64,000 bases of DNA from positions 1 through 64,000 of the forward strand of contig JAPTJF010000130.1 of assembly GCA_029339195.1 (NCBI GenBank). The letters run 5' to 3'. Below are positions 1 through 12,454 of this stretch, piece after piece. Position 1 is the stretch's first letter. Each line of letters begins with the position of its first letter. The notes beneath the pieces are model-generated. The model did no database searches, was not told the origin of the DNA, and saw nothing but the letters and a program-made list of their open reading frames with translations. This stretch comes from Micractinium sp. NFX-FRZ (taxonomy: Eukaryota > Chlorophyta > Trebouxiophyceae > Chlorellales > Chlorellaceae). The translations under genes were made by a program, and so were the position numbers.

Positions 1-1006
1 TGTTGCAACATCATTTACATGTATATTAAGGACAACTGAAGAGTCGTGCCGCCGGCAGCAGCCCTTTTATAGTAGGGCATGGGACGGTGTACCGCCGCGT
101 ACCTCCTGGCCCCCCTACTTCAGAGCGCGCTGGCGGCGATGCGGAAACGCGAGCTTGTGGTTCGCCGTCTGCTGCTGCTGCTGGGGCTGGTGCTCGCAAA
201 GCTCGAGAGGAGTGTCGTTGCGAGGTGGGGGTGCTGCGGCGGTCCCGGCACTGCAAGGGACATTGGGAGGATCGCCTGAGCAAAGCCAAACGAACGGAGG
301 CCGATGCAGAGGCCCGGTGCATAGGGTTTCAGCTGCGGCGCAACATTCAGCAGCCTGGCGCTGCGCTGGCGGCACAAGGTACGTCGATTTTGGCTTCGCT
401 GGCAGCGCGCCAAATCATAACTCCGACCCCTCCGGCTGCTGCCTGCGCGCTTCCGCCCCGCTCCATGGAGGCCACAAAGTTGTTTAAAGCAGTTTGGAGC
501 CCGGGAGAGTCCCAGTAGTGCCGGTGTCGCGGAAAACACTATTGTCCCTCGTCTTGCGCTGCACTCTGGCAGTTCTAACCTACCCTCAACGTTCTTTGGT
601 AGCATATTAGTGCTCTGTGGATGCGCAGCGCGGGGTTTAGAGAGGGCACAGAGAGGCCGCCACCGGCACCCTGCCGCTGCCTTCACACAGGTCCTGCCGC
701 CGCAGCCAGCAAACTGCCCTGCGCAGCTGCAATACTCGGTGTGCAACCGTGCCACAGACCCGTATGTGGTGCGGTGCAAAGGCATGAAAGGTACCAGGGG
801 CAGGTGCTACATGGCAGCGAGGCAGGCGGGGGCGGAACGGAGCGGGCCCGGCTTTGACGGGCCGCAACCCACCAAGTCCCCGCACTCATGGTTCGGTACA
901 CAACATGCTGCCCAGAAGACTCATGTGTACCCACAGAAGGGGTACTATGGTCAGGAATGCAGCGCTGCTGGCCACCAGCATGTGAGAGGGGCTGGCTCCC
1001 ACTGGT

Positions 1007-1037
<31 letters not shown>

Positions 1038-2127
1038 CGCCGTCGGTGCCACCCCCCAGGGCTCCCCAATTGGCCTCCCACCACTTGCTGCACCACTTCT
1101 GCCGCATCAGACATTGTTCATAGAGTGCATAAAGCGCGTTTGGCACCCAAGAGTTGCCGCATACTCGGCTGCAGACAGCCATGCCTCCCATTGCTGGCCC
1201 TGAAGACTTTAGACTTTTTACTTGAGCAATTGGCAGCGTTTGGGAGCTGCGGCGCGGTTTTGCCTGCCCTTTCACTGCCACGTGGACCGATCCCTGCTGG
1301 CAAACCCAAAGCCAGGGCCTTATTTTGCATTATCCCTCGCTGGACCAACGTCTCGCTCGGAGCTTTCATAGTGTGAAGTGCAGCAACACAGAGATCTGCC
1401 GCCAGGGAACTCTTCTTCAGCGATTTTTAGGAAGTGGGCTGCCGCGCGCTGCTCCGCGCTCTGCTCCTAGAGCCCACATTAAAAGTCCGAAGCTAAAATT
1501 TTGCCGGCCAGGCTGGCGGAAGTCGACGTACAAGGCGCCGCGTGCAAGGCACGCCTCAATGGCAAGCCAGCCCGCACCTACATGTGTGAATGCCTGTTTA
1601 CATTCGAATACATTCCCCCAGCATGACGTGAGATGCACATAGGAACCGCTGCTGCTGCCGCTGCAAGCTGCTGTGCGCACTGGCGATGGGTACGGTACAT
1701 GACTGGCGTTGCCGTCGCCGCCATTCTTGACGCCTCGACAGTGCATGCAGTGGAATACAGCCTAAAAGGTATGCCAAACTCAGCTTATGACCATACTGAT
1801 CCTTTTGAAGGATCGGGTGAGGCAACTGTTATGCGGGGTGGCGTATGGCAGCACACACAACACCACCCGCCTTGACGTGCATGACATGCAAGGTGGCAAA
1901 ACAAGGGAGGCGTGGCGCTGTGCAGGCAGCCCTCTGGTGTTGTGTTAGCCCGATGCAGACAGGCATTAAATGCACGAGAGGAGAGCGCACGCCACTTTCC
2001 CACTGGAAATGCGGACGTGGCGCGTGGCGCGCGGCCTGCGCAGAGTGAAGCGCGTCGCCACTCAGCAGCCCCTGCCACTTCTCCGGCACCAAATCTCCAC
2101 CTGCATTATTTGCGGCAGCCAAGCACA
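1..2127. other. Region without a supported gene
   Basis: About 2.1 kb upstream of the first convincing gene. Several short open frames cross each other here, the longest being 221 codons on the minus strand (120-785) and 197 codons on the plus strand (610-1203). None shows a recognisable domain or a phase-consistent exon chain. A GGT/GGC trinucleotide run lies at about 1004-1036. The last few hundred bases probably hold the promoter and 5' UTR of the gene that begins at 2128. The first 50 bases are AT-richer than the rest. Confidence 0.5.
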
Positions 2128-3941
2128 ATGGGCGTTCCGTGGCACAAGAAGGAGGAGAAGGCCAAGAAGGAATGGGTGATTTACGGCGCCGCTGGAGTCG
2201 TGCTGCTCATAGTGGCCGGCGCGGTCACCTTGGGAGTCGTGTTGGGCAACAAGTCTTCCAACAACAGCAGCGGCGACAGCCAACAGCAAGCGGCGGCGCA
2301 AGGATCTACGCTGCCCAGCGGCCTACCACCGCCCGTGGCCATTCCAGCCTCCTCCCCACCCCCAGCAGCCCCTACGCCCGCACCCACGCCTGTTCCCGCT
2401 CCAGTAGAGGTCGGGGCGCCGCCGCCGGCAGCAGGCGCGCCCACCGCGGCCCCGGTCCCGGTGCCCGTGCCAGCAACTCCCGCCCTGCCCGTCGCCGGCA
2501 CCCCGCCGCCGCCAACCGCCGTGCTCGCTGGCTCCCCACCGCCGGCCCCTGCGGCCACACCTGGCCCCACCCCCGCCCCCACCACCTCCACCGCCTCCAC
2601 TTACAACCCAAGCGTCACTGCCCCCGGCACCCTCACCGGCCCGCCCAACGGCCGCACCTCGGAGAGTGAGTGTGGACGGTTGCCCGCCTGCCATGCGCTT
2701 GCCCATGCTGCTGCTGCCTGGCTGCATGCATACGCTCGGGCAGCCTGGCACTGGAGCTGCACCTGCATTCCTTCCACTTGCAGTCTCTTACTTAGCGCTG
2801 CCTTGTGCCTCTGTTGTTTCATGCCTCTCGCCCTCCCCCTGCCTCGCCCTCTTTCCTCCGCCCAGGCTACCCTCCCCCGGAAATCAAGGCGGGCAAGGAG
2901 GGCACCTGCGAATTTTGGTCCAACAAGCAGTACAAGTGAGCAGGGTTCCCTCGCATGTGCCAGCATGTGCCAGACTGGGGACTGTGTTCCATGACTGGCC
3001 ACCCTGGGAGGTCCTGGCCGCTGCACTGGACGCAAAGTGCTGGCCAGTGAAGCCCAACCTGGGCCGCTGCACTGGACGCAAAGTGCTGGCCAGTGAAGCC
3101 CAACCTGGGCCGTTGCAATGGACGCAAAGTGCTGACCAGTGAAGCCCACCTGGGCCTCCATGCAGGTGCAATGACGACATGGACTATGGTGCTACCAACC
3201 CGGTGCCGATTGAGAACCTGCAGCTGATGTTTGATGCCCAGCAAATGGAGAGCTGCGGGTTTGCAGACATGACGCAGATTGTCAACGGGGTGAGTGGCCC
3301 CTGTTCAAGTGCTGCGTCGAAGAATGGGTGGGGTCGTGAGGGTGCGCAGACGCAGCGTGTGCCACACGTGAACGGGTTGAGGCGGCAGTAGATGGCAATG
3401 GTGGGATGCGCTGGCAGCAGCAGTGGGCGCAAGGCGGGGTGCCGTTTTGGCTCCCCTTCAGCCTCCAAACACCGGTTGTGTCCCTGCCCCCCGCCTGCCT
3501 ACTACTGCAGCTGGTGAAGTGGGCCTACAAGGAGAAGTGCGGCATCGAGGCATTCACCGTCTCACGCGCGTGCATCGGCAAGGCGGGCCTTGCAGACGGA
3601 TGTGAGTGTGCCGCAAAAGATGCCCGCCTGCCCGCCGGACTTGGCCACGCCGCATCGCCTTTGCAGGCATTTTAAGCACGCCTTGCCCTGCACACAACCT
3701 CTTACCACCTCTCCATGCAACACGGCCTGCCTGCGACTCGAGCTGGACTTCCACCCCTTCCAGCCCTCGCCCACCATGCCGCGCCACCCCCGCCCACCTC
3801 TCTTTGCATGCAGACTGGCGCTCCCGCGTGATGCTGTGGCCCCTGCCGGGGGGCGACCCCGCGGTGTGCGTGCCGCTGTGCATCAAGATGAGGGGCATGC
3901 AGAACACGGTGACCGACTACGGGCGCACTGCCGGCTGCTAA
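2128..3941 (+). CDS. Single-pass membrane protein, Pro/Ala-rich stalk and Cys-containing ectodomain
   Basis: Exons are 2128-2665, 2866-2935, 3166-3289, 3511-3601 and 3814-3941, giving 316 residues; all introns are GT-AG and all phases agree. The N-terminus is short and Lys/Glu-rich, followed by one hydrophobic helix at about residues 16-40. An Asn/Ser patch comes next, then about 110 residues rich in Pro, Ala, Val and Thr (a stalk). The C-terminal domain of about 135 residues contains nine to ten Cys and ends in Cys (GRTAGC). The basic N-terminus before the helix suggests a type II orientation with the Cys domain outside or in the lumen; that is inference. I do not recognise the Cys domain. 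A cell-wall or surface role would suit the stalk but is unproven. The ATG at 2128 immediately precedes the charged N-terminus. Confidence 0.88.
3016..3151 (+). repeat. 46-bp tandem repeat, three units, in an intron
   Basis: Units start at 3016, 3062 and 3108. The first two are identical as read and the third has a few changes. The array fills the end of the intron before the exon at 3166. Each unit contains the words CTGGACGCAAAGTGCTG and CAGTGAAGCCCA. Confidence 0.95.
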
Positions 3942-4692
3942 TGCCGGGCCAAGGGCTGCATGCCAGCGGAGGCGAGCGCGCAGCGCCGCCCCTCGCACAC
4001 CCCTCCCACACAGCAAGGCCGCACAGCCGGCTGCTACGCCTGGTATAGAGGCCGGAAGAGGAGCCTGGAGCCCCGTCTCGTGCCTCCCCCCACTTGTTTC
4101 ATTGCCTTGTATCGTGTTACTATCCTACTCCTCCCCTTTGCAACCAAGGAAACGACTGACGTACGCTTCCCCTGATACTATTCAACTACTTCCGCTTGTC
4201 ATGACCAAATCAAACCCGCTCTGTATTGCTTGCTCGCACCCCAAGCTCTTCTGTCACCCTTCTGTCCTGCCCTATCCCAGCATCGCGTTAGTACTTGTTG
4301 CTCACTCCCTGCATCCTCTTTCCCTGCTCCGCCTGGGCTCTGTTGCACCATCCTATCTTGGTCAAAGTCAAAATACACCCCACAAGTCAGTCAGAAATCA
4401 CGATCTGCGTATGTAGCACGAGGGCCAACAGATGCATGCTGTCTCAAGCTAAGGTGGCTGCCGGCAGATGGATGGCTTGGAAACTGGGCATGCAGACAAC
4501 TGAGCAAGCTGCCTGGTCCACAGTAGGCCGGAGAGGGCAGCGCCCCTCAACGGCCCATGGCCAGCGATGGGGATCTGTCAGATGGGTAGTCTTCGTGCAG
4601 GCGGGCAGGAGGCTGGTGGCCCGGCTGTGCCGCCCACACTGCCACTCTCCTGCCTCCTCTCCACATGCCTCTCGCCAGCCTGCCTGCCTGCA
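3942..4692. other. Convergent intergenic region
   Basis: This 751-bp stretch separates the stop codons of the membrane-protein gene (plus) and the ubinuclein-like gene (minus). It is C/T-rich and G-poor on the plus strand, especially 4080-4380. I found no TGTAA signal for either gene and no coding signal. It presumably holds two 3' UTRs. Confidence 0.6.
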
Positions 4693-7600
4693 TCAGGCCT
4701 GAGAGGTGCCCTGCGCCCCGCCATCATCCGCCGACCCCTCCGCCTGTGAGCTGGCGCCCGACTTCTTGCCGCCTGCAGCAGGGCACGGGGGAGGGGGCGG
4801 TTCAGGCAGCGGAACAGCTTGCAGGGTAATGCACATGCAGCGCTCCTTGCAGCCCAGGCTGGGGCATGACCCTGCTGCTGCGCACGCACGCACGTGGCAC
4901 CTCTCCTGCGTCCTCCCCTGCGCTCCGCTCACAACCAGTTGCTGCCCACGTGCTGCCTTCCCACTGCCAGCTCAGCTCACCCAGTTTGCCTCCTTCTTCT
5001 GTGGCCGGGCAGTCGACCCCCGCTGCAACACCCCATCAAGGCACGCCTTGCCAGAGGGAACCTGCCACCTCACCCAACCATTCTTCCTTTTGCAATCCAC
5101 TTCACCTCTCCCTTCCATTCACCTCTCCCGTCACCTCTCCCGTCTACTCACACAGCCCTCCCGCAGCCTGCCAGCTGCCAGCTCAGCTCACCCAGCTTTT
5201 CCTTCTTCTGCGGCCGGGCCGTCTCCGTCACGCCGGGCATGCCCCTGAGGCTGTACCGGCTCTTGCCCACATACACCACGTGATCCTTGGAGGTGCACTT
5301 GGAGAGGGCGCTGCAGAGATGACAAGGTGTGAGCAGGGAACGGGGCGGTGGCGGAGCAGGGGGGTGAGGGCCAAGCGGGAGGGACTCCTGTGGATCCTTG
5401 TACTGTACTTGGAGGGCAAGTTTTCTCGAAACCTGCCCCAAGACCTGCCTGCCCAAACCCAGCACTTTCTCACGTTCTGGTTGGTGGGCTCGCAGTCCCC
5501 CCAGCCCCTCAACACAAACATGCAGCAAGGCCCCACTCCCTGCCAGTCTGTCAGGCGCTACAGTCACACTCCGTGCATGCCAACCCTGCCTCTCACTTTT
5601 TCACAGTCAGGTTTGTAGGCTCCCAGTCCACCCAGCCCATGTCCGCCGCCGTGCGTATGCAATCGTTGGTGCTGACGCCCTGCGGCCCCACATAAATCAT
5701 CACCTGCACTTGCACAGGGGAGGGAGGGGTGCGACATGATGGGGCGGGGCGAGGGGGGTTGTGACACAGGGGTGGGTGAGCAGCGGGGTGGGGGCACGAG
5801 GGTTGCGCGAGACACACCGGTCATGTGCCCAGCACTCGTGCACGCATCGCGCACCCAGACGCGCCGCGACAGCGACACACATGCCGCCCGCTCAGAGGGT
5901 GCCTGCTCCTGCAAATTTGTGCCATGAGCCAGCCAGCCCACCCCAGCTCATCAACATAGGCGGCAACCATTTTGCCTCAGCCATGCCGCAATAGTGCCAC
6001 CGCAGCACCAAGGCACTGCATGCCAGCTCAGCGCCAGCCCAGCGCCACCCACCTTGCAAACACCCCTCAGGCGCGCCTCCCGCAGACACCACACCTGTGC
6101 AAATACATTCTGTGCTTTTAACCCAAATCGCCAGCCTGCGGAACCACCCACCTTTGCATGCACGTGCGCGTAGGTGCTCCCCTTCACCTTCTCCACCACC
6201 TCCTTCAGCCCCTGCTCGGGCCAGCCCCACTCCTGGACAGCCCGGGCGATGAGCTCCTCATCTGTCAGCTTGTGGTGACGTGGCGACCGCAGGTGAGCGT
6301 GCCCCTCCCTCTCCTTCCCCGCCTTGCCCGCCGCCTTGGGAGGCAGCTGCATCGGGGGCAGCAGCGCTGCTGCTGGCGCCGCCGACGCCTGCTCCGGTGA
6401 TGCCGCCACCGCCGTCGCCGGCTGGTCGGCATGCTCGCCTGCTGCCTGCTCCTCCCCCTGCTCCTCCTTTGGCTGCACCTCTTGCCCCTGCTTCTGCTCA
6501 TGCGGTTTCGTCACCTCCTGTACCTGCTGCTGCTGCTGCTGCTGGGGTGGCGCTGCTGCTGCCATTGCTTCCGCAAGCGCCTCATCAGCAAGCTCTGCTG
6601 CTGCTGCCACCACCATAGCACTGGCTTGTGCAGCTGCAGCACCTGCCTGCGCAGGCCGCTCCACGGCACTGCCAGGTGCGGCGCTCACATCTGCAGGCGC
6701 CGCTGCTGGCGGCGGCCCTGCAGCCTGCGCCGCTGCCACCGCTGCTGCTGCCGCCTCCTGCTGCTGCTCATTGGCCAGCTGTTGTTGCTGCTGCGGCTGC
6801 TGCTGCTGCTGCTGTCTCTGCTGGGCCTGCTGGGTGGGCGTATCAAGCTTCTTCATAGCCGCAGCCACCGAAAGGGCTGCAAAGAGGTTGGCTTGGCTGA
6901 GGGTGCCTGGCAGCACCGTCCCAGGGGGAGCTCCCTCAACCTCCTGCTGCTCCTGCTGCTGCGCTGCTGCCGCGGGAGCTGCCCCTGCGGCAGCCGCCGC
7001 CGCCGCTGCTGGGGCTGCCGCCACTACCCCGCTCCCCTGCGCAGCCAGCTGGGTCGCAAGCGCCGCCGCTGACGCCGCCTTCTCCTGGGCCCGCTTTTCT
7101 CTGGAGCGGCCCTGGTTGTACATGGCTCCAACGCCTGCCAGGTCTGCAGGGGCGCAATGGATGCGGGCGGGGACAGGAACACGCGACAGCGTCAGCACAC
7201 TCGAGGGGGACTGGAAGCAGGCTTGAAGCCGGCTGCTGGCTGCTGGCGCCAGTGCAACCCAGCCACTTGCCCCTGCTCTGCATGCTCCTGGGACCAGCCT
7301 CCTTTCTCCCATGGCTTGCCCTCCCGGGCAGGCTCACCAACCACACTGGTGCAAGTACCAGGTTGCAATGTTGTGGGCAAGCAGCACGGCTTCCCTACCT
7401 GAATCCCACCCGCCTTGCCTGACCCCTCCCTCCCTCCCGTAGGGCCCACCACCAGGCAGGCTCACCAATCGAATTTGGCGGGAACCAGTTGTAGACCTCC
7501 TGGGCAAGCAGCTTGCCGCGGTTGCTCTTCAGGCCCTCCTCCTGCTGTGTGCAGGGGCGCGCAGGGCGGGACGCACACAAACAACCAGGGAGTCGTTGGG

Positions 7601-10600
7601 TGCGGCATCCCGGCAGGGAGGGCAGGCCAGGCGGAGGCAGGGGGTGGCATCTGCCAGGCATCTGGCATGGCACCACGATTTCAACCATAGACCCAGGCAT
7701 CCACCACCCACCATCCAATGTGCCCTCCCGCCCCCCACTCACCCCCAGGCGCTCCTTGAGGTGCAGGTACACCTGCTGCTGCACGCTCTTATCAATTGCC
7801 TTGAGCGCCTCCTTGGCGGCGGAGCCCGCGCCAGACGCCTGCGAGGCGCCCGCGGCGTCGCCGCCGCCCTGCAGAGATGGCACACGCCCCTAGTGAAGCT
7901 TGTGTGTCGACAAGATGCAAGTGCATCTGCTCTACCCGCGACCAACGTTTGGAAATGCAGGTGGTGCACCGGCAGCATGTTGGCACGTGCTGTCGGCATG
8001 GCAGCGCGAATGGGAGGGCACTGCGATGCAAAAACAAAGGGGCTTGGCAAAGAGGCCGAATACCGCCAGGCAGCAGGAGGGGGCAAGTGCTGGACAGCAG
8101 AGGCTTACCTGTGCAGGCGGCGAGGTGCTGGGTGGCGGCGCCTCAAAGTCGTCGTCAGACTCGACTGCAGGGTGTAGAAGATGGTGCACAAAATACACTG
8201 CCTTTCAGAGAGACAGGGAGACGGGCAAGTGGGCAGGCGGTGGCAGCATCAGCTGGCAACAGGCGGTCCACGCGCAGGAGCAGCAGATGCTGGGCACAGC
8301 CTTGCATGCTGTGCACCCGTCGCAGCAACCGCAGCGTGCGCTGTCACCTTCCATCGTCCCGTGGCTCCAAGCACGGCACCCCACCTCACTGACCGCACCC
8401 CATCACCCCAGGCAGCGCGCCCCACCTGCAACAGCTTGCCACCTCCTGCCACCGCCTCCTGCCTGCCACCCTCTCCCATCATACCACTGGCAGCTCGCCC
8501 AACTGCCACCCCCACGAGCCATGGCTGCCCCAGCAGCCAGCCACAACCCCACCCACCCACCCACCTGCAACCGCCTTGACCTTCTCCCCAATCATCTGCT
8601 TCAGCTGCTCCGCGCTCAGCGCCTTTGGCGCCTCCTTGGCCTTCCTCTCCTGCAAGGGGGGAGCCCAGGTGGAGAGGTGATGTATACACTAACATGTGGC
8701 AGCACCGGAAGAGAGGAGAGACTCGTCGCTCCTGCAGGCACAGCAGGCGGGCAGCGCAGCGCAGACACGGATGGGCAGGCCGAATGAAGGGCTATTTTGG
8801 GGCGGCAGTGGGCATCCCCCACCCCTCAATCCCGACCAGTCCCCCATCCCGTCTGCCTCCTGGCTGCCACATTTGTGCTGCGCCAGCTGCCGCTGTGCCA
8901 CCTGCCCCGCCCGCCCGCCCGCGCCCACGCTCTCACCTTGTTTGCGTTGCGCAGCGTGGTGCCGATGCTCATGCGGGAGGCCCAGGGGTCCAGGAACGAC
9001 TCCAGCTCAGCCAGTATGCGGTTGGTGGCGGGCTGCAGGCAACACCGTGCAGCACGTACACGTACACAGACATTCTCATGTGTCGTGCAAGAAAGATCGA
9101 ATTCGAACGGTCCCTGAATGCACTTGGTGGCAGGCTGCAGGCGGGCAGGCACAGTGTGACATGTACACACGCACACACACGCACATGACGTCATGTGTAC
9201 TGCCAATGCAAGCAAGGACGACCCTGGCTGGTCCGGAATGCAACGCGTGGCAGAATGTGGGCAGGGAACACAACGCACGACGCAATTGGCAGGCTGCATA
9301 CCACCCTGCAGGCACAGCTGCGCGCCGCTGTTTCTCGGACGCCCCACGGCGGCCCCTCCCCCATTGGGTCGAAGCCTCATGCCAGCTGGCAGTGCCCCCA
9401 CCTGTCCGTGCAGGTCCACTTGCGCGAGGTACATGGTGGAGAATGCGTTGAGTGATTCCTTGATGGGCTTGGGCATGAGCCGCCGCGTCTTCTTGCCGCC
9501 ACCACCCTCCTCGCTGGCGCCCCCGCCCTCGGTGCCCGCCGGAGCGGGCGCGGGGCGCGGCTGCGTGGCTGCCACCGCGCGAATGAGCGCGATGGCTTGC
9601 TGCACGTCGAGGGGCACCTCGTAGGGCACTGCACAGCATGGCACAGCGTGGCACAGCACAGAGTGGTGGGAGAGCAGTTGGTGCGTACATCATAACACAG
9701 CGGGCATGGGAGCGGACCACAGTTGGGCAGGGTGGGTGCACAAGCAGCCAGGGAGGCAGGCATGCGGGTGTGCAAGCAATGCCTGCAGCAAGGCTGAGCC
9801 AAAGCACTCTGCGGTGCCAGCTCCAAGGACCAGGCACCGCCAGCTGCATGCCAGCCGCTGCCCCGCCAGCCAGCCCACCCCGCACCTCTCTTCTTGATTG
9901 AAGCTGGCGCCGCAGTGGGGCTGGCGTGCTCCGACGCGCCTCCTGCCGCCCCCGCTGCCGCTGCTGCTGTGATTGGCGCACCCCCCGCGGCAGCCGCCAG
10001 CTGGCCTGCCATGCGTGCCTGCTCAGCGATGGACAGCTTGGCGCCTCCCGGAGCAGCGCCAGCTGGCGGCGCCGCTGCTGCTGCTGCCGGCTTGCCCAGC
10101 GCCTCTGCCACCACTTTCTTCTTCTTCTTAACAGGCTTCTCCCCCTCCTCGCCTCCCACCTCCTGCTGCTTCCGCTTCTTCCTCTCGCCCCCGCCACCTG
10201 CCGCTGCTGCTGCGGGTGCCGCTGCTGCGGCCGCATCCTGCAGCAATAGAAGACAGGAATCGACAGCTGTAACTTGCCGTGCAACAGCCAGAACAGGCAT
10301 TGATACAGGTACAGGTGGCGTACAGTGGTGTACAGGTGGTGCAACCACATTCTCAAATTGCCCATGTAAGCAGGCCAACGGCAAGAGCGACGTGCACCAG
10401 ACTGCTGCCATCAGCCAGCCAGCGCCCCTGCTGCCACACTTGAGAAGGCTCCCGGCACATACAGAGCCGCACACACGCCCCTCCTTTGAGCCTCACCTCG
10501 GCCCCCCCCGCCTTCTCCTCTGCTTTCTTCTTCCCACCGCCACCACCGCCGCCCCGCTTCTTCTCCTTTTCCAGGTCCTCAAACCCAGGCATCATCTCGT

Positions 10601-12454
10601 CGGTGCGCTCAATCTCCCCCTGCTCGCATGAACCGCAAACAGAGGGGGGATGGGAGTGGGAAGCCAGCACAGGCGGGCGGGAGGGAGCAAGGACAGCAGG
10701 CAGCGTCTCAATCTTGCCCCGCTCACAGCAGGCAGAGCAGGCAGGGGGGAGGGGCAGGCACATGTGGAGGGGCTGACAGCGCAGCAGGAGGGCTGGCGGC
10801 GCAGGCAGGGACGGCGGCCAGGCCAGCAGCAGCGACCTGCGCTTGCAGGCGCTCAAGGACTTTGGGATGCGCGGGCACAGGCGCTGCAGGCACCAACCGA
10901 CAGGGCAGCACACCCCAGGCTATCTGCAGCCAGGCGGGGCGCACCTTGCTGATGACAAAACCAGCGTGCTTTGGCTTGCGCTTGTCGTGCTCCAGCAGAG
11001 ACACAAACTCTGGCCAGGGGGTGAGCAGGCGGGAGGAGGGTTGAATCAGTGTGGATCGGTGCCGGGAGGGGGCGACGAGCGGCATACAGGTAGGAGCGCA
11101 CAGGGGGGATGAGGAGGAGCAGGAGCAATGCCACTAGCAGCAGTGAGTGAACAGCTTCAGAGAGTGAGTGCAGGTGCGCAGACCAGCAGAGAGAGCACAG
11201 GTACCCATTGCACCTGCGCCTGCACCAGCTGCCAGCCCACCCGTGCCAGCTCAGCCTCATTGCCAGCTCAGCTGCCACCTTACCTTCGTCGTCGATGAAG
11301 TCGTCCATATAGTCGTACTCTCCGCCCTGCTTCCCGCCTCCCTTCTTCTTCCCCTTGCCCTCCTTGCCCTCGCCGCCGCCTTCCTTGCCGCCGTCGCCGC
11401 CCTCATCTGACACCCCGCCGCCGCCGCCGCCGCCCTTGCCGCCCTCTTCTTCGCCCTCCTCGGAGTCGCTGCCCCCGCTCTCGCTGCCCTCCTCCTCACG
11501 CTCCCCCTCCCCCTCCTCCTCCTCGTCATCTGACATGCCGCCCACCTGTGAAGAGCAGCAGGAAGCAGCAGCATGGAGAGGCTTGAGGAGCGCTGCCGAT
11601 GGTGCGCTGTGGGCACAGCAGCACGAGGAATGCAACAGCGAGGCGCCATGCACCACATGTGCTCAGGGCCTTGCCTGCAGCACATTAAGACTGCGTGCAC
11701 ACTTTGCTGCAGCTATTGGCTGCTACTGCTGCTGCTTCTAGGCGAGTCCAGTGGCCCAGCACTCACGCAATACGTTGCCTCCAGCTTGGCCAGCATGCGC
11801 GTCCAGCTGTCCTCCTGCCGCCCGCTTCGGCCCTGCGATGAACGGCGACGGTTGTGTAGGTTGAGGGCATGCACGTGCAGCCAGGCATTTCACATACAGC
11901 TTGGGCAACCCAGGCTGGGTGGGAACGCAACAGTCGCTCGGCCTGGCGCCCACCGCCCCAGCCACGCACCCGCAGCAGCAGCGGGTCGTTTGCTGCCTCC
12001 CCATTTGCTGCACCCCTTGCTGCCTTCTTGTCTGGCTTGTGCACCCCCCTCTCCTTGCATATCTGCACGGGTATGGAGGGCGGAGGAGGGAGGACAAAGC
12101 TGATAGGCATAGGCGGGTGGACAGGCGGCAGGGGCGGCAACGGCAAAGGGAGCGGCTGACAACCTGCACCCATCGTTTCCGCAGCCACGGCGCCGCTTGT
12201 GCACCTCCCAATGCACTGACCTGCCTCCAGTCGATCTCCTTGTTCTGCAGCGCCGTCAAATCGACAAAGACCTTGCGATCAGGGCCCAAGTGTTCGCGCG
12301 CCCAGTCGCTCTGCTCCCGCTGGTCAAGCGGCACGAAGTTGGTTCCCTCGGGGGCCTCCTCCGACAGCTGCAGCTGCCCGTTGCGGTCCTGGCTGTTTGG
12401 GCTGACGACGAGCTGCGGCACGATGCGCCTCGGGCGCTTGGCTGGCTGCGCCAT
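4693..12454 (-). CDS. Ubinuclein-like HIRA-complex subunit (HRD domain)
   Basis: Seventeen exons, from the 5' end: 12221-12454, 11970-12062, 11767-11832, 11284-11545, 10945-11009, 10497-10619, 9886-10237, 9402-9628, 8937-9032, 8565-8649, 8109-8164, 7743-7868, 7466-7541, 6152-7143, 5597-5703, 5192-5310, 4693-4772; 1052 residues. A basic N-terminus (AKRPRR) and a long acidic/Gly tract lead to the Hpc2-related signature EYDYMDDFIDDE at about 207-218, followed by KHAGFVISKGEIER. In ubinucleins and yeast Hpc2 this region binds HIRA for replication-independent H3.3 deposition. A Lys-rich tract (PVKKKKKVV), a conserved-looking middle (about 400-620) and a 200-residue Gln/Ala-rich low-complexity segment follow. 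The C-terminus (about 910-1010) resembles a HARE-type winged helix, with VKNALSKCTSKDHVVYVGK and then SRYSLRG; that call is inference. The start is ATG 12454; an upstream TTG is in frame but not needed. Expected location is the nucleus. Confidence 0.88.
4965..5014 (-). repeat. Exon-edge echo in intron 16 of the ubinuclein-like gene
   Basis: This stretch matches the 3' end of the exon 5192-5310 plus its donor (real copy about 5175-5230). Both contain CTCAGCTCACCCAG and then TTCTTCTG.GGCCGGGC. A potential small exon here would have compatible phase (1 in, 1 out), so use as an alternative exon cannot be excluded. The direct join 5192 to 4772 is simpler. Confidence 0.8.
5468..5511 (-). repeat. 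Exon-edge echo in intron 15 of the ubinuclein-like gene
   Basis: A decayed copy of the 3' part of the exon 5597-5703. The real peptide GWVDWEPTNLTVKK corresponds to GWGDCEPTNQNVRK in the copy, read in the same direction. It lies in the intron immediately downstream. Confidence 0.8.
7328..7400 (-). repeat. Exon-edge echo in intron 13 of the ubinuclein-like gene
   Basis: A degenerate copy of the exon 7466-7541 with its donor. Shared words are CAGGCTCACCAA at the donor and GGGCAAGCAGC further into the exon. Similarity decays in between. Confidence 0.65.
9115..9152 (-). repeat. Exon-edge echo in intron 8 of the ubinuclein-like gene
   Basis: A copy of the acceptor side of the exon 8937-9032. The words TTGGTGGC.GGCTGCAGGC occur at about 9022 and again at about 9124. 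A weaker third copy is possible near 9236. Confidence 0.65.
10700..10729 (-). repeat. Exon-edge echo in intron 5 of the ubinuclein-like gene
   Basis: A copy of the acceptor side of the exon 10497-10619. TCTCAATCTTGCCCCGCTC here matches the real GCTCAATCTCCCCCTGCTC at about 10608-10626. Confidence 0.6.

Noticed and set aside
87..518. Possible coding region near the left edge
   Set aside because: 143 codons from a non-ATG start, Arg/Ala-rich, no domain, and overlapped by equally long frames on the other strand.
4965..5014. Extra exon of the ubinuclein-like gene
   Set aside because: The phase is compatible, but the sequence is a diverged copy of the preceding exon end. Direct splicing to the last exon is simpler and in frame.
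6324..7226. 300-codon plus-strand frame rich in Ala/Cys/Ser
   Set aside because: It is the antisense of the Gln/Ala-rich exon (6152-7143) of the ubinuclein-like gene; the CAG/GCN repeats keep several frames open.
9076..10365. 429-codon minus-strand frame
   Set aside because: It runs through two genuine exons and two introns of the ubinuclein-like gene in the wrong frame.
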